Made by a program: the position numbers and the translations under genes
Notes under the pieces: generated by a model
Seen by the model: the letters and a program-made list of their open reading frames with translations, nothing else
Told to the model about the DNA's origin: nothing
The model's database searches: none
DNA from: Chaetoderma sp. LZ-2023a
Taxonomy: Eukaryota > Mollusca > Caudofoveata > Chaetodermatida > Chaetodermatidae
Reading direction: 5' to 3'
Assembly (NCBI GenBank): GCA_034401795.1
Contig: CM067374.1
Span: 129,710,901 to 129,774,900 of the forward strand
DNA: 64,000 nucleotides
Part shown: positions 1-11,629 of the stretch, one piece after another
How the letters are laid out: each line of letters begins with the position of its first letter
Numbering within the stretch: position 1 is the first letter of the stretch

Positions 1-427
1 CGTTGAATTTCCGTGGTATCAGTTTTAGAAAACTTTTTTGGGAAAACTCTGTAATATAAGCCCACCCCCTTTCTCAGAGATGTTTGGTTGGAAATTGAAC
101 ACCTCTTGTCCTAATAGAAGCCTAGGCTTCAATTAAGCGAAATATCACGGAAATTCTATGCATTTTTTGACTTAGTATTGACTTAGTTAATATACAAACA
201 AATCAGTTATTTAATAAATTTAGTTTATTTAATCATTCACACATTCGGCCGATCGCCGGATGTTTGTTTCCATGATTGGTAATGCGAGCAGAGTTTCACA
301 AGTGCAAGTGTCTTGACAAAAATTTCAACATGGCGATTATACGATTATTTAATTTTATAATCGTCCACGATCATTTTGAATTATATAATCGTGATTAATC
401 GAATAATCGAAAAATCATGCAACGCTA
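1..427. mobile_element. Right part of a hAT-like element
   Basis: The text at 58-130 (TAATATAAGCCCACCCC, later CCTAATAGAAGCCTA) matches the interior of the hAT element at 11411-11490, and 340-427 is rich in ATAATCG/CGATTA repeats ending ATGCAACGCTA, a typical terminus of these elements. The left end is outside the window. Confidence 0.6.
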
Positions 428-860
428 ATCTATATGCCAGGTTTGGTGACTTTATCTGAAATTCTTGAATCTATGGTTCGGGAAAAATATTTGGGAAGAA
501 CAAATACAAATTTTCTATGATGTTCAGTGAACCATGAAAAGTAGGTCACAGTGTCCTACTTTTGATATACACCATAACATTATCCTACAATGCTCCATAC
601 ACCAAGTTTGGTTACTATACCAAATACTCTTGAAATAAACACGCATAAGAATAAATTATGATATTCAGTGAACCATACAAAAGGTCACACTGACCTACTT
701 TTTAATGCATGGCATTGTTAGTCTATGCATCTATATACCAAATTTGGTGACAATGTGTAAAACTCTTGAAAATATGGTCCGGACAAAAAATCAGGGACAG
801 ACTCACACATGCATGCACTCACCCACACACGAACAAAGCGATTACTATATTACACAGCTT
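428..860. repeat. Diverged tandem ~140-bp repeats
   Basis: Three units recur: 'AT(A)TACCA(A)GTTTGGT(G/T)AC...CTCTTGAA' and 'CAGTGAACCAT...AGGTCAC...GACCTACTTTT' appear around 430-560, 590-705 and 715-790. No coding signal. A related sequence occurs inverted near 2600-2770. Confidence 0.6.
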
Positions 861-864
861 CTGC

Positions 865-887
865 GGGGGGGGGGGGGGGGGGGGGGG
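865..887. repeat. Poly(G) run of 23
   Basis: An uninterrupted run of 23 G on the plus strand. It can form G-quadruplexes and is likely length-polymorphic or miscounted in assembly. Confidence 0.98.
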
Positions 888-889
888 TA

Positions 890-1640
890 TAAACATACAA
901 TTGCGCGTGGTTTTAAATTAGAGAATACGCCTTAGCACTCTGATGTCAATATCATATCTTTTACGGTGTCAATAACAAAGAAACCGGTGTACATTTTCCA
1001 ACAATTTTGGTGGAAGATGTTGCTGTCTACGACAGCACCATCTTCAACCAACTGTGTTGAAAAATAGATACCAGTTCATCTTTTACTTTAACTTGAAAAT
1101 TTAAAATTTTGACATCAGTGGTAAGGGTTAAATGGTACCATAATCATGCATGTAAATAATGAAATCGCTCGATTCTAAATGCTATATACACGTAATATCT
1201 TTGACAACAATATCAACAATAACAAGAATGAGAACGAAGATGGTGACAATGCTGACGCCTATCAAAACTAAGAAACAAAATGCACAATCATAATGCATGC
1301 TAACGTACACTTTTCTAATTTGTGGTGAAACGAGTAACATTTAAAGATATTTTGAACTAGAAATAAAGCGACATAAATTTAACCATATAGCCATTAAAAA
1401 AAAATACGACATTATATACCGTCAGTAAACTTAAGAAGGTAAGAAATATTCTGTCACCTAATGCAAAGCTAATTTGAACCAAATCTGGATTACAATCAAA
1501 TTAATTTCACACTACATGTAGCTAACAGCAAGCTTACTTGTACGATAGCTTTGAAATTGACAGACTATGATTTCAGCGATGAAAGTTTCAAAAAACATAT
1601 CCCAACACATTCCAGTATCTCAATTTCAAGATTACTAAAC
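890..1640. other. No gene seen
   Basis: AT-rich intron or downstream sequence of the host gene. No coding stretch with splice signals and no recognised repeat end was found here. Confidence 0.5.
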
Positions 1641-1647
1641 AGCAAAG

Positions 1648-1887
1648 CTGTTGAATATTTTGAAACTAATTTGACTGGAAGCCGCTGATGCCATTCGGTC
1701 TTCAGCGGACATCCCACAATTCATTGTACTTACTACAGTTTAACGTTAAGCTCTGTTACTAGTACAGGTTCCAGTTAACGTTAATCAGTAGTAAGTGCAA
1801 TGCATTGTGGGAAGTTGGCTAGAGACCGAATAGGCAGTAACGGCTCCCAGTCAAATTAGTTTCAAAACATTCAACAGAATATTTCTT
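1648..1887. repeat. Family B hairpin with a second palindrome inserted at its centre
   Basis: Outer arms TGTTGAATATTTTGAAAC... and ...GTTTCAAAACATTCAACA are family B. Between them lies a different inverted repeat (CCCACAATTCATTGTACTTA / complement near 1790-1812, and AACGTTA arms). So one palindromic element sits in the loop of another. Confidence 0.75.
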
Positions 1888-2135
1888 AAATCAAAAAAAA
1901 TTTCTTGTTTTTAGTCTGTATGGTATAAAGGGTTAAATATTGAAATGAAAACCAATGCATTCTGTATAGAGACGAGTGACAAACATGCCAGAGCATCACA
2001 TAATTATACAAAATTACTATCATTCATAGGAAAACACTCAAGATGCTAATACATACATCTTTGTGGGAACTCTTGGTGTTAGTAAATGTGAAGAACGCAG
2101 GCTAATCACAAATCAAGCAGATCATTGTATTAGTC

Positions 2136-2365
2136 TTAACACTCATATCAGCCAAAAATGGCTTCTGCAGTGGTCTTGAGAAATGCCCTTTTGCAGACCA
2201 AGAGAAGACTATTTTTTTTCAATTTAACACTGAATGACTGGCTCGATAACCGAGCCAGTCATTAGTGGTAAATTTTCAAAAATTGTCTGCTCTTGGTCTG
2301 CAAATGGACATTTTCTATGAGCGAATTGAAATTTTCTTGAACAACTTCGAGGGTTAAAGGGTTAA
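2136..2365. repeat. Family A palindromic TTAA MITE (reference description)
   Basis: Family A elements are about 180-250 bp. Complete copies begin TTAA-CCCTTTAACACTCATAT and end GGTTAAAGGG-TTAA, the shared TTAA being the TSD. Most of the length is a palindrome centred on GACTGGCTCGATAACCGAGCCAGTC with flanks TTTACCACTGGAAT and TTTGCAGACCAAGAGAAGAC. TTAA targeting and a CCCTTT terminus point to piggyBac or Kolobok-type MITEs. They have no coding capacity. Confidence 0.88.
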
Positions 2366-2603
2366 AACACAATCTCTACATACATTATCTGGGAATATTA
2401 TGTTTGGAAGGTAATTAGATACAAGACAGCTTAGTAATATCACACGGAAATATTAATAACAAGTCGGATAGAAATTTAGATACATAGTTGTGAGCAGCGG
2501 TTGTGTGGGTGCTGGGGTGGGTGGTATGTGGTGGCCAAAGCTAGGGTGACATTAGTCTGCAACAAATTAAAATTTCTATTTTTAATGATTATAATATAGG
2601 CAA

Positions 2604-2800
2604 CTAGATTGGACGATCGATAACACACCATCGCAAATTTGCATGTTCACAAATTTGACCTTTTGACCACCTTGGGGGAGGAGCTAAAATGCAAATGTCC
2701 TCGTGCACTCCACAATCATATGGGCAACACAAATACCAAATTTGGTTGAATTCCATTAAACAATTTTGGAGGAGTTCAACAATCAAGTCATACGCATGCA
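2604..2800 (-). repeat. Inverted relative of the 428-860 repeat
   Basis: The minus strand contains ACCAAATTTGGTATTTGTG-like text and GGTCAAAAGGTCA, related to the units at 428-860. A small open frame here is a by-product. Confidence 0.4.
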
Positions 2801-2916
2801 CGCACGCACAACTTTTCTATTGACCATTTAAAATGGCTAAGATGCATCCATTGTTAGTGACTACATGTATGTGAGTGTTTGTAGTACAGTGTAGTCCATA
2901 AATAAGTTAAACACTG

Positions 2917-3111
2917 TTAAAGGTACATATTCACAGCAAAATACTTGAAATAGAATTGTTTAAATTGTGTACTTTTAGAGGCTTAATTTGTGTACCTCAA
3001 TATAATGAAACGAAATAAATCTTAACATATGGTGATTTCATTCGCTATAGTATACAATTTTGACAATTTTATTTTCAAGCATTTTGCTGTGAATATGCAC
3101 CTTACCTTTAA
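2917..3111. repeat. Family F palindromic MITE, short form
   Basis: Begins TTAAAGGTACATATTCACAG and ends CTGTGAATATGCACC...TTTAA. Inner arms carry TTATATTGAGGTACAC/ATGAAACGAAATAAATC text shared with the long copy at 14293-14646. TTAA lies at both ends. Confidence 0.8.
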
Positions 3112-3229
3112 GCATGTTGCCAAAACAAAAATAGAAACATGTCGCTTATTGCATGTACGAGTTAGAACACAATGTAAGAAATGTTCTGTTGAACATAATT
3201 GGATTGCATGACATTGCTGCCATATACAC

Positions 3230-3440
3230 TGAATTCAGGGATCGATAGCTCCCAACAGGAGAAAGGGGTGGGTGGAGTTTAGCTAAAGACGGGCGGGGCA
3301 TAGCTAAAACTGGAAAGGTTCATTGCTGCCTTAGGCCAAAAATAAAATGTATTGTTGAATATTTTGAACCTAATTGTATTGGAAAACATTGTTGCCAATC
3401 CAATTAGGTTCAAAATATTCAACAGTACTTTTTATTTTTA
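3230..3440. repeat. Fragment of composite family C with a family B hairpin
   Basis: The GGGGTGGGTGGAGTTTAGCTAA part at 3265-3320 belongs to composite C, followed by a compact hairpin at 3351-3433 (TTGAATATTTTGAACCTAAT...ATTAGGTTCAAAATATTCAA). Confidence 0.7.
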
Positions 3441-3462
3441 TTTTGGAAACATGCACTGTATG

Positions 3463-4970
3463 CAGGGCTGGGCGGTTTGGCCTAAAAGAAAACCGGTGAT
3501 GGTATCACTAATTAAACCGGTATTAATGAAATACCGGTTTAAGGGGTTAGAATGATCGAAAATAATTTGAAATATGAAAATATGGTGTTTTCATTAGCTA
3601 CAGTACAAGTATTTTGTGATTTGACAACTGACGTAAATTGCCACGAAATTAGAACGGTAACTATGTACGACTGTTCACTTCGACGCTATCTATCTCAAAA
3701 TAGTAGTTAAAATAAATAAAATAAATAAAGTCTGGTTCATGATGTCGTGAAAATAACACTAACTACTAAAATGTTGATTTTCAACACTGTTATTAGGTCA
3801 CTATTTTCGAAAGCGTAGTAAAATCTAACGCATGTACATGTAGCAGGAACCCGAATATGAGAGCAAGTTTAGGCTCCTAGTAGAGTACCGCTGATACGGT
3901 TAGAGTTTGTATAACCACCTACAGTATGATCTAGTCTAGTAAGTCATGTGTTTGTATTCAAGTACTCGGTGTTCTTGAGATATCCTCAATAAACTGTCGT
4001 TCACGCGGGTGAATGTCATTCAGCACGTAACTAAAGGGTAGTCATTTCCCGGAAATCGCACCTCAAGAAATCTCACAAAAAGCTATGTTTGACTATTTTT
4101 TTAGGTTCATATGTCACATAATAAAGAGATTATGATAATTTGACAACATAAACGAAATGATTCACGCGAATCTAACTTAAATCTACTTAAATCAACACTC
4201 TGTAGTCTGGACGATATACGAAGATGAAAAGAAAAAGACTGGGCCAGTCCGTAAAACAAAACGATGTGATTCTAACTCTATCGAGCAAAAGTCACGTGTT
4301 AAAAAAACTACGACTTACAGGAATATCATTCATAAATTAACAGTAAGCCTAGTAATTATCCTGGCGGAAGAATTCGTTAACAACCAATCACATTACGCCT
4401 GCTCGTATTTGGGAGACTAAAAGGTTTATTTTACTTGCAACTGCTCCGCCAACGTAAGAAGCGAATTAATCGCTTTCCTTTCTCGGGCGTTCATGCAATT
4501 TGTCTCCTATGTCTTATTCCGTGCTGGATCATTTTATGTTTGTTGAAATCTATGGGAAATAATGACATGTTTGGATTTGCAGTTCATTGTATAGCGTCGT
4601 TGTTTTCGTAGAGCGTTTCTTGAAATTTTTTGTATCATGTCACATTTGGAATCCTAATTAAACATAGGTGAGGTGTACAGTCTGTATGTGAAATGATGAC
4701 GGTACAATCCAGATAAAATCATGAATGGGCCCCCGAGAACAAACAGATGCATGGACACACAGATACCTGGATGGATACACAAAATGATTAGAATAATATT
4801 TCTGTGAGCGCATTATAATTACATGTAATTAATAATTAGTTATTACCCAATTAATTAAAAGTAGTTAATGCCGAGACGCAAGCATTTAAAAGCAATAAAA
4901 TATTTGAAAGCAGAGAAAGAGAGTTACTGGCATGAACAGGTTGTATCATAAAGAAGGCACAGAGTTAACA
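3463..4970. other. Possible hAT-type end at 3463; otherwise nothing assigned
   Basis: CAGGGCTGGGCGGTTTGG at 3463 looks like a hAT terminus, but its inverted partner was not found. Paired ACCGGT/AATACCGG motifs follow. The remainder is AT-rich with no coding signal. Confidence 0.35.
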
Positions 4971-4972
4971 CC

Positions 4973-5213
4973 TTAATTGTCAAGTCAGCTAAAACCAGCC
5001 TACGCAATGTTCTTGAAAAATGTTCATTTGCAGGCCCAGATAAAGGTTTTTTCAAATTTACAAATGGAATGACTAGCTCCATACCCGAGTCAGTCATTCC
5101 ACCAATAAATTTTCAAAAAATAATCTTCTCATGGTCTGAAAATGGACATTGACATGATTGATTAAGCAATGGCTTTAATTTTCTTGACCAAGCGTGATGA
5201 TCAAACGGTTAAC
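4973..5213. repeat. Family A MITE, diverged
   Basis: Centre GACTAGCTCCATACCCGAGTCAGTC with diverged arms; both ends degraded to TTAA-like remnants. Confidence 0.7.
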
Positions 5214-5376
5214 TCATTTCATCCTGTATGCTATAAATAATATAAATAATATTCTAGATACTGCCTAACATTTAAATTTGGTTGATTATTTTGAAAAGAA
5301 TTTGCCTGCCATAGACACCAAAAACTTTCAGTAAAATATTCAGCATGCCTCATTCAATTGCTTTGAAAGTGGCATA

Positions 5377-5612
5377 TTAACCCTTTAACACTGATATCAG
5401 CCAAAAACAGATTCCTGCAGTGGTCTTGAGAAATGTCCATTTATAGACCAAGAGAAGACAATTTTTTTTAATTTACCACTGGAATGACTGGCTCGATAAC
5501 CGAGCCAGTCCTTCCATTCATAAATTTTCAAAAAATCTCTTGGTCTGCAAATGGACATTTTCTATGAGAAAATTAAAATTTTCCTGACCAAATTCGGGGG
5601 TTAAAGGGTTAC
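5377..5612. repeat. Family A MITE, near full length
   Basis: Starts TTAACCCTTTAACACTGATA, ends GGTTAAAGGGTTAC; the right TSD copy has one change. Confidence 0.88.
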
Positions 5613-5673
5613 GGATTCAGGATGCAATGGGTTAATAAAAGCGGGACGGTGTTATGTAAGTAAGCATTATTAC

Positions 5674-5679
5674 CTATAG
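5674..5679 (-). other. Candidate 6-nt microexon (weak)
   Basis: On the minus strand ATGCTCTGACAG|CTATAG|GTAATA has a good acceptor and donor six bases apart. The flanks resemble those at 6398-6403. Confidence 0.15.
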
Positions 5680-6397
5680 CTGTCAGAGCATGCAATGGAA
5701 TAAAGTAAACAAGGTTAGTTCATCTCACAGGAGCTAGAGGAGTCATTGTCAGAGAAAATAACAAACATATTAAAATTAATTACAGAACACTTTCTTTAAT
5801 CTGACAATGGATATAAATTACCCATTTCAAGTTGCCTAATTAAGGCTAAAAGCTGAATAGTTTGAAAACGATCAAAATGAATCTTCCATCCAAATTTTCA
5901 TTCAATTATATTCAAAACTTGTTTTTGTAATTTTCTTTAAAATTTCAGATTTTCTTTCGGATCAAGATCATGGTTGGGGAATCCCAGGAACATTGTTTGT
6001 GTTTAGAATTTGAGCGAAATCAGATCAATAGTTTCTGTGATATCCATAAACCCGGAATTTGATCCGATATGGATCCAGGATTTTTAAATCCAGATTGCTG
6101 CCAAAGTCTGGAGATTCTCGCTTATATGGTAACACACTCTTTTGTTAAGATTTGAGCAAAAGTGGGAAATGAGTTATCAAGATTTAGACACACGTATGCC
6201 TGTTGAAAAGGCACAATTCCTTTTCCCCACAATGACCTGTCCATGTTAGTGGGAGATGATGTAGCTAAAAGGTACCAAGCAAATAAGGGTTATTGACCAA
6301 AAAAATGACACATAGCAGTTTTAGCAGCACCCGAGTCATCACCAATTAATGAAAGCGCAATGATATCAGACAGATATCCATTATTTGACACGATTAC

Positions 6398-6403
6398 CTG
6401 TGG
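6398..6403 (-). other. Candidate 6-nt microexon (weak)
   Basis: On the minus strand TTGACCTTACAG|CCACAG|GTAATC. The region resembles the one around 5674, suggesting a duplicated intron segment. Confidence 0.15.
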
Positions 6404-7110
6404 CTGTAAGGTCAAAGGTCATGCAATATAAGAGATGGAAGAACACCAGGTTAGTAATGTATTTAGTGGACTATTTATATATATATATAAATATTTATCT
6501 ATGTCAGATGAACATTGAGAACATGCAATTTAATTTCATGACATCCAATAATAATAGACTAAGTGCAGAATTTTGGAAACAATGTTGCTGAACCAGCAGC
6601 ATTGCTTCAACAGTGCACACAATTTAACAAAATCCACTTTGCTATGGGTTGAAAAGCTTTGATCACACAGAAACTTTAGTATGACTCTGACCTCTTATTT
6701 TCAAAATTTTCAAAATTTCTATCAGTAAACAAAAGCCAAAATAAAATTCTAGGACTCGCACAAAATGGAAAAGATTATTTTTTCAGGCCATATAAATTAT
6801 GCCTTCTCCGAGTAAAGCGATACAACAAATATCAAAAGTTCTACGCAGTAATATTGGGGCTGGGGGATGGTGGTTATTAGGCAGAAAACAAAACTAACTT
6901 TCCATTCTATGTGCAGAAGTAAGATGTTCTCAATATAAATTTTGAAAATAGTATCATTGAATCCGCAGAATTCCAAAATGTGCTTCTGAATCCATGACTT
7001 TAAAGCTGGACTGTCATGCTAAAAGAAGTGCTTAACGCTTACCAGCAACATAGTACTATCAATAAATTTCCATTTTCTGTAACTCTATTATGACTATATT
7101 GATATATGTT

Positions 7111-7340
7111 TTAACCCTTTGACACTCATATCAGCCAAAGATGGCTTCTGCAGTGGTCTTGAGAAATGTCCATTTGCAGACTAAGACTATTTTTGAAAAT
7201 TTACCACTGGAATGACTGGCTCGATAACCGAGCCAGTCATTCCAGTGGTAAATTTTTAATAACAATCTTCTCTTGGTCTGCAAATGAACATTTTAATTAT
7301 AAACTTGAAATTTTCTTGAACAAATTTGATGGTTAAAGGG
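7111..7340. repeat. Family A MITE
   Basis: Left end TTAACCCTTTGACACTCAT; perfect centre GACTGGCTCGATAACCGAGC; right end GGTTAAAGGGC. Confidence 0.88.
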
Positions 7341-7403
7341 CTCTAAGTAATCAACTAGTTGTATCATAATAAATACATACATCATGTATGTTGGAACATA
7401 TAA

Positions 7404-9086
7404 ACAAGAGGCCCAATGGGCCTGTATCGCTCACCTGGAACATTGGCATATCAAACTAATCTTACTTAAGTTTTACATCTATCGGTGTCACTTCCAATGA
7501 CTTTCAGTCAAATGATTTAGTTTTCGAGATATTGACAACAATCTCCGGCCTTTTTTTTTGCATTAGTGATTTTGAACAATGTTTAAGTGAAAATAGATGA
7601 TATCAGTGCTAACAACAGCTGGTTTCTTAACTGTCTCACTGCTGCAAGCCAGTGCAGCCAATAATTTCAATTTTCAAAAGCTCTTGACTTGTTGAATATT
7701 TTGAAAACAATTCGACTGAAAGTTGTTGGTGGCTTAGCCACCAACAACTTTCAGTCCAATTGTTTTCAAAATATTTATCACGTTCAGAGATATAACCTTT
7801 GGAATATGTCATCTGCAAAAACTCAGTCAGATGGTTACTAGAGGTTTAAATACAATTTGAAGAAAATGGTCTCTAAAGGCAGGTAGGTGGTCTTTATAGC
7901 AGGTTATTCCCCACCACCACACAATCCATTTAACACATGCACATCTGGCTGAATCACCGAGTTAGCAGCAGGGGTAGGGTGAGCTGGAGTTGATTTAGAA
8001 AATAATTTGACTGAAAGTCATTGCTGCCGTAGGCAGCAACAACTTTCATTGCTGCCAGAGGCAGCAACAAATTTCAATCAAATACATTTCAAATATTTTT
8101 AAGAGCATAAATGTCAGAGCACATAATACATATCTTAAATATTTCTGCAGTATTGGAAAGGTTAATCTGTTAATTGGAATTTAATATCTAGTTTGGCAAT
8201 AAAATCTGACATGCTGATAAGACGGTGGGAACAAACCATTTGCCCTATGAAAGTGAGACTGCAAATATTTAAGGAGTGATAACTCTGGCATTTGACGTCC
8301 TATCAGTTTCATTTTCACAACACAGATATTAGATGCCGTCATTAACATTGTGACAAAGTTTGGTGTCAATCCGTCAAGAAATAACAAAATGAGCCGTCAT
8401 TGTTGGTGACGGACAAACAGATGGATGGACGGACATACAGAAGACGGATAGGGTTATCGCTATACGATAGCTGACTGACAAGTAAGCGGAGTTAAGAAAA
8501 CCAATTTCGGCTTCACAATCCATCAAATAAAAAAATTGAATATGGCTGCCAAACACGCTAAAATTTGATTAGTCCACAGCGGCCATGTTTTTTGCCTATC
8601 AACTTCCCATGAACAAACTTTAATGGCCCTTAGTCCATAATCATATCCCCAAAATTTCAGCCTGATCCGTTCAGCGGGTCTGCAGAATAAGTCGTTTTTA
8701 CGAAAACTAAGTTATCCAAGATGGCCGCCGAACCATTTGGCCAATCAAGTTCCTTCGAACAAACTTGGTTCAGCTCTTGCCCTATATGATATTTCGTGAG
8801 TTTTGAATCAATCCACCAAGCGGTTTCGGAGATTTTTAAAGCCATTTCCTAAAATCGGCCAAAATCCAAGATGGCCAGCGGCCAAATCGGCTGATCGGCT
8901 TTGTTTGAACAAACTTGGATCCCTATGCCCTAAGGATACTTCCTGCCAAATATAATTGAAACGGCCCAGCGGTTATTGAGAAGAAGTCGTTTAAAGGAAA
9001 AAGTTGACGGATGGACAGACAGACTGACGGACAGACGGACGGTCGCCATGGCATAAGCTCACTTGGCCATTCTGGCCAGGTGAGCT
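7404..9086 (+). mobile_element. Family H long nonautonomous repeat (best-bounded copy)
   Basis: Begins ACAAGAGGCCCAATGGGCCT, a small hairpin, then GTATCGCTCACCTGG. It ends ACTTGGCCATTCTGGCCAGG then TGAGCTAA. The interior repeats phrases such as CCAAGATGGCCGCC, TTCCCTTGAACAAACTT and CCAAATATAATTGAAATCGG several times, and a GACGGACAGACGGACGG tract precedes the end. A hairpin followed by CTAA resembles a Helitron 3' terminus (hairpin plus CTRR), but the 5' end is not the usual TC. It contains a family B hairpin pair (7690-7778, 7995-8100). Open frames here are by-products. Confidence 0.75.
7690..7778. repeat. Family B hairpin, GAAAGTTGTTGGTGGC variant
   Basis: Arms TTGAATATTTTGAAAACAAT and the complement; inner arm GAAAGTTGTTGGTGGC / GCCACCAACAACTTTC. 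It lies in the 5' part of the family H copy. Confidence 0.88.
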
Positions 9087-9112
9087 AATAATATTAATTA
9101 TATTACATGTAC

Positions 9113-9163
9113 TTAGCAGAGGTACAGATGCTATCTATTCTATGACAGTGAGTTGTGGCATAG
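9113..9163 (-). CDS. Candidate small MYPT1 cassette exon (weak)
   Basis: A 51-base open stretch between acceptor ACCTTTTAG and donor AA|GTACAT. It enters in phase 2, as exon 7 requires, and leaves in phase 2, so it could be included or skipped without changing frame. It would encode YATTHCHRIDSICTSA. No homology supports it, and short matches to splice consensus are expected by chance in this much intron. Confidence 0.22.
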
Positions 9164-9794
9164 CTAAAAGGTCTACACAATAGCCATCTACTAAAGTTCA
9201 TGCATATTTCAGACAGCAACATGACCGTTATCCGATCACACAGCCCTTATCATAGACATCATAATCTCCAGACCAATCACAATGCCTTCAAATATGTAAT
9301 ATCGTACTTCAGTAATTTGCATGCGAGTGTGCATGTCACATGACACAGGGATTTCTGTTTGTATTTTATCGACCGATCTCCTTTACAATATTAGAACGTT
9401 ACCAAAATCCATATTTTCTTAATAATTGTTAGTAATTTGAATAAAACATCAGATTAAAATAGCGAACCCAATTTTACTTTATATATATACGAAATCAGGT
9501 ACAAATGTAACTCTACATGTTTACGCTTTTCACCATATAAATCGCAATAGATATTTTTTATTGTGCATAGATATTAGAAATATATTCATGGTTTTACTAA
9601 AATCCCAACAACTACTTCAACATCATACTTTAGTGGTATGATTATCTCAAAAGTTGAATTCATAGATTTCATTTAGGATTCTTAGGATAGTCAGATGTTA
9701 TGACATCAGGTGTAAACTGGTTACCGCTTCGATGCAGTCTAGATACGCAGTCATGAATACTGGCATATTCCTGTTGGGATGAGCGGTCTAGAGA

Positions 9795-10185
9795 TTATCA
9801 TGTCTATGGCAATAGAGGAATCCAGGTTATCCATCAATCATATAATGTCATAATCAACTATATGACGTGTAGGGACATCATAATCAATTACGTCATGAAT
9901 GGCGTAGCTAAGTTTGTCAGGAACGCTTAATTGAGGACTGACTAAGCATTGTTGTACGAATTATGGCTTTACAATTTAATAAACATGCTGTTGAAAGTTT
10001 TGAAACTAATTTGGCTGGGATAGTCAGCACAGCGCCCAGTCACATTAGTTTCAAAATATTCAACAGCTTACCTGCATAGTTTTCTGGAAATTGAGATTCA
10101 CATAGTGCAGGGATCTATTGACCCCAACACAGGTGAAGTGTGGGTGGAGTTTAGCTAAAGATGGGTGGGGCATAGCTAAAACTGG
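9795..10185 (+). repeat. Composite family C
   Basis: Order of parts: ATCCATCAATCATATAATGTC..., CATCATAATCAATTACGTCATGAATGG, TTGTACGAATTATG...AATTTAATAAACATGCTG, a B hairpin (9989-10062), CTTACCTGCATAGTTTTCTGG, then GTGAAGTGTGGGTGGAGTTTAGC and GGGGCATAGCTAAAACTGG. The same order recurs at 13015-13440 (inverted), 27640-28010 and 28350-28870 (inverted). Function unknown; no ORF. Confidence 0.8.
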
Positions 10186-10327
10186 CTTCCTCCATTACAC
10201 TACCACCAGCATCATTATACAGTCAAATCTGCCTACAGTAAAGCTCAGAAATAACCTAGTATGGTTACAAAACAAAAACAGAAACACATTAGTTAGTGTA
10301 ATTTTGAACACGATAAGAAATTTTCCC

Positions 10328-10395
10328 ATGGAATATTTTGAACATAATTCGAATGTTTTAGACATTGCTTCCAATCAATTATGTGTCAAATATTC
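10328..10395. repeat. Family B hairpin, diverged
   Basis: GAATATTTTGAACATAATTC paired with TTATGTGTCAAATATTCAAC. Confidence 0.6.
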
Positions 10396-10446
10396 AACAG
10401 TACATTATATTTTGTTTGGGAAACAATCTAAGTTATTTCTGAGCGG

Positions 10447-11629
10447 TAGGCTTGTACGATGTCCTAGGAGGTATCGCGATATATCCTGTTGAGAAAATCA
10501 AAATATTTCGATATATCGTATAGCCTATTTTATGGTATATGAATTCACGGGGTGAATTGGTCTTGTGTTGAGCTGGACTGCACGGTTTGGCTTATGTAGA
10601 CATGTCGGCTTCGCTATCCGTTTTCATATCAGTTTTAACCAAATATGACTTCTAATTGGTAAATTTCAACAAAAACTTTAAATCCAGTCGCCAAGATGCT
10701 TAAAGAATGGTCATTAATAACACGAAAATAGGATGACACAATTACCCGGTGTAAATTGTTGACGCCTTACACCTTGGCATAATGTATGTTACCCTGTCCA
10801 TCATTGCGGGAGTGAAATTATTACACTGGACAAACAGTAAATATTGCCTACTCCGTTATAATCATCGTTCATTTGGACATTTGGACATTTCATGTCGTCT
10901 TTGTGAAAATGTACAAATCATGTGATATTAGGAATGCACTTTAGATCCATAGATATCTAATGTTTAGATCTGATCCACATTTACCGAGTACAGCAAAATC
11001 ATGTGCTCTATATATTTTTACTAATACTAGTTAGCCTTCAGAAATATCTCGGAAAGTTCACCTTGCTGGCTAAAGCGTGTATGCCATCTCATTTAGCTAT
11101 CAGATTTGTGACCGCAACACCTCTGACCTCCAAAGTAGGAGAGCAAGCAATATCATGTGATTTATATATTTTCGCGACGCCATTTATTGCAAAATTTAGG
11201 ATTAATTTAGATTTTATAAACCATGCTTATTAAGAAATATACAATATTTATACCGTTCCAGGTAATAATTTCACTCACACATCATGGTTTTGAGGTATAC
11301 AGTCGGGCGGCAAGAAATTGTACCAGTAAATTGCGTTAAATTTTCATATTATTGTCTATCTTTTAAAACAATTTTAAAGAATGAACTTCAACTTTTTCTT
11401 GACCTATTCCTAATATAAGCCCACCCCTCTCGCAAAAATGTTGGTTTGGAAATAAATTGAACAGCTTGCCGTAATAGAAGGCTACGCTAAAAACACATGA
11501 CAAATAGGCAGAATACGACGTGACAATAACATTTTTGCGATATTTCGATTTTTTTCAAAATCATATCGTAAAAAATTGTGGCTGGAAAAAAAATCGTGAT
11601 TTTCGATATCGGATAATCGGGCAAGCCTA
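10447..11629. mobile_element. Nonautonomous hAT element, 1.18 kb, perfect TSD
   Basis: Ends TAGGCTTGTACGAT and ...CGGGCAAGCCTA are inverted, and both are flanked by CTGAGCGG (10439-10446 and 11630-11637), a perfect 8-bp TSD typical of hAT. No transposase is present. Internal text around 11411 (TAATATAAGCCCACCCC) recurs at the left edge of the window and near 51890, so it is a family. Confidence 0.9.

Noticed and set aside
3463-3480. hAT-type terminus CAGGGCTGGGCGG as a full element
   Set aside because: No inverted partner or 8-bp TSD was found within the following kilobases; left as a possible end only.
5700-5760. Minus-strand SDNDSSSSCE as the acidic serine region of MYPT1
   Set aside because: No acceptor in the right place precedes it, and the frame stops soon after; the resemblance is too short.
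10118-10492. 124-codon plus-strand frame
   Set aside because: It spans the end of composite C, a B hairpin and the first bases of a hAT element, so it is chance.
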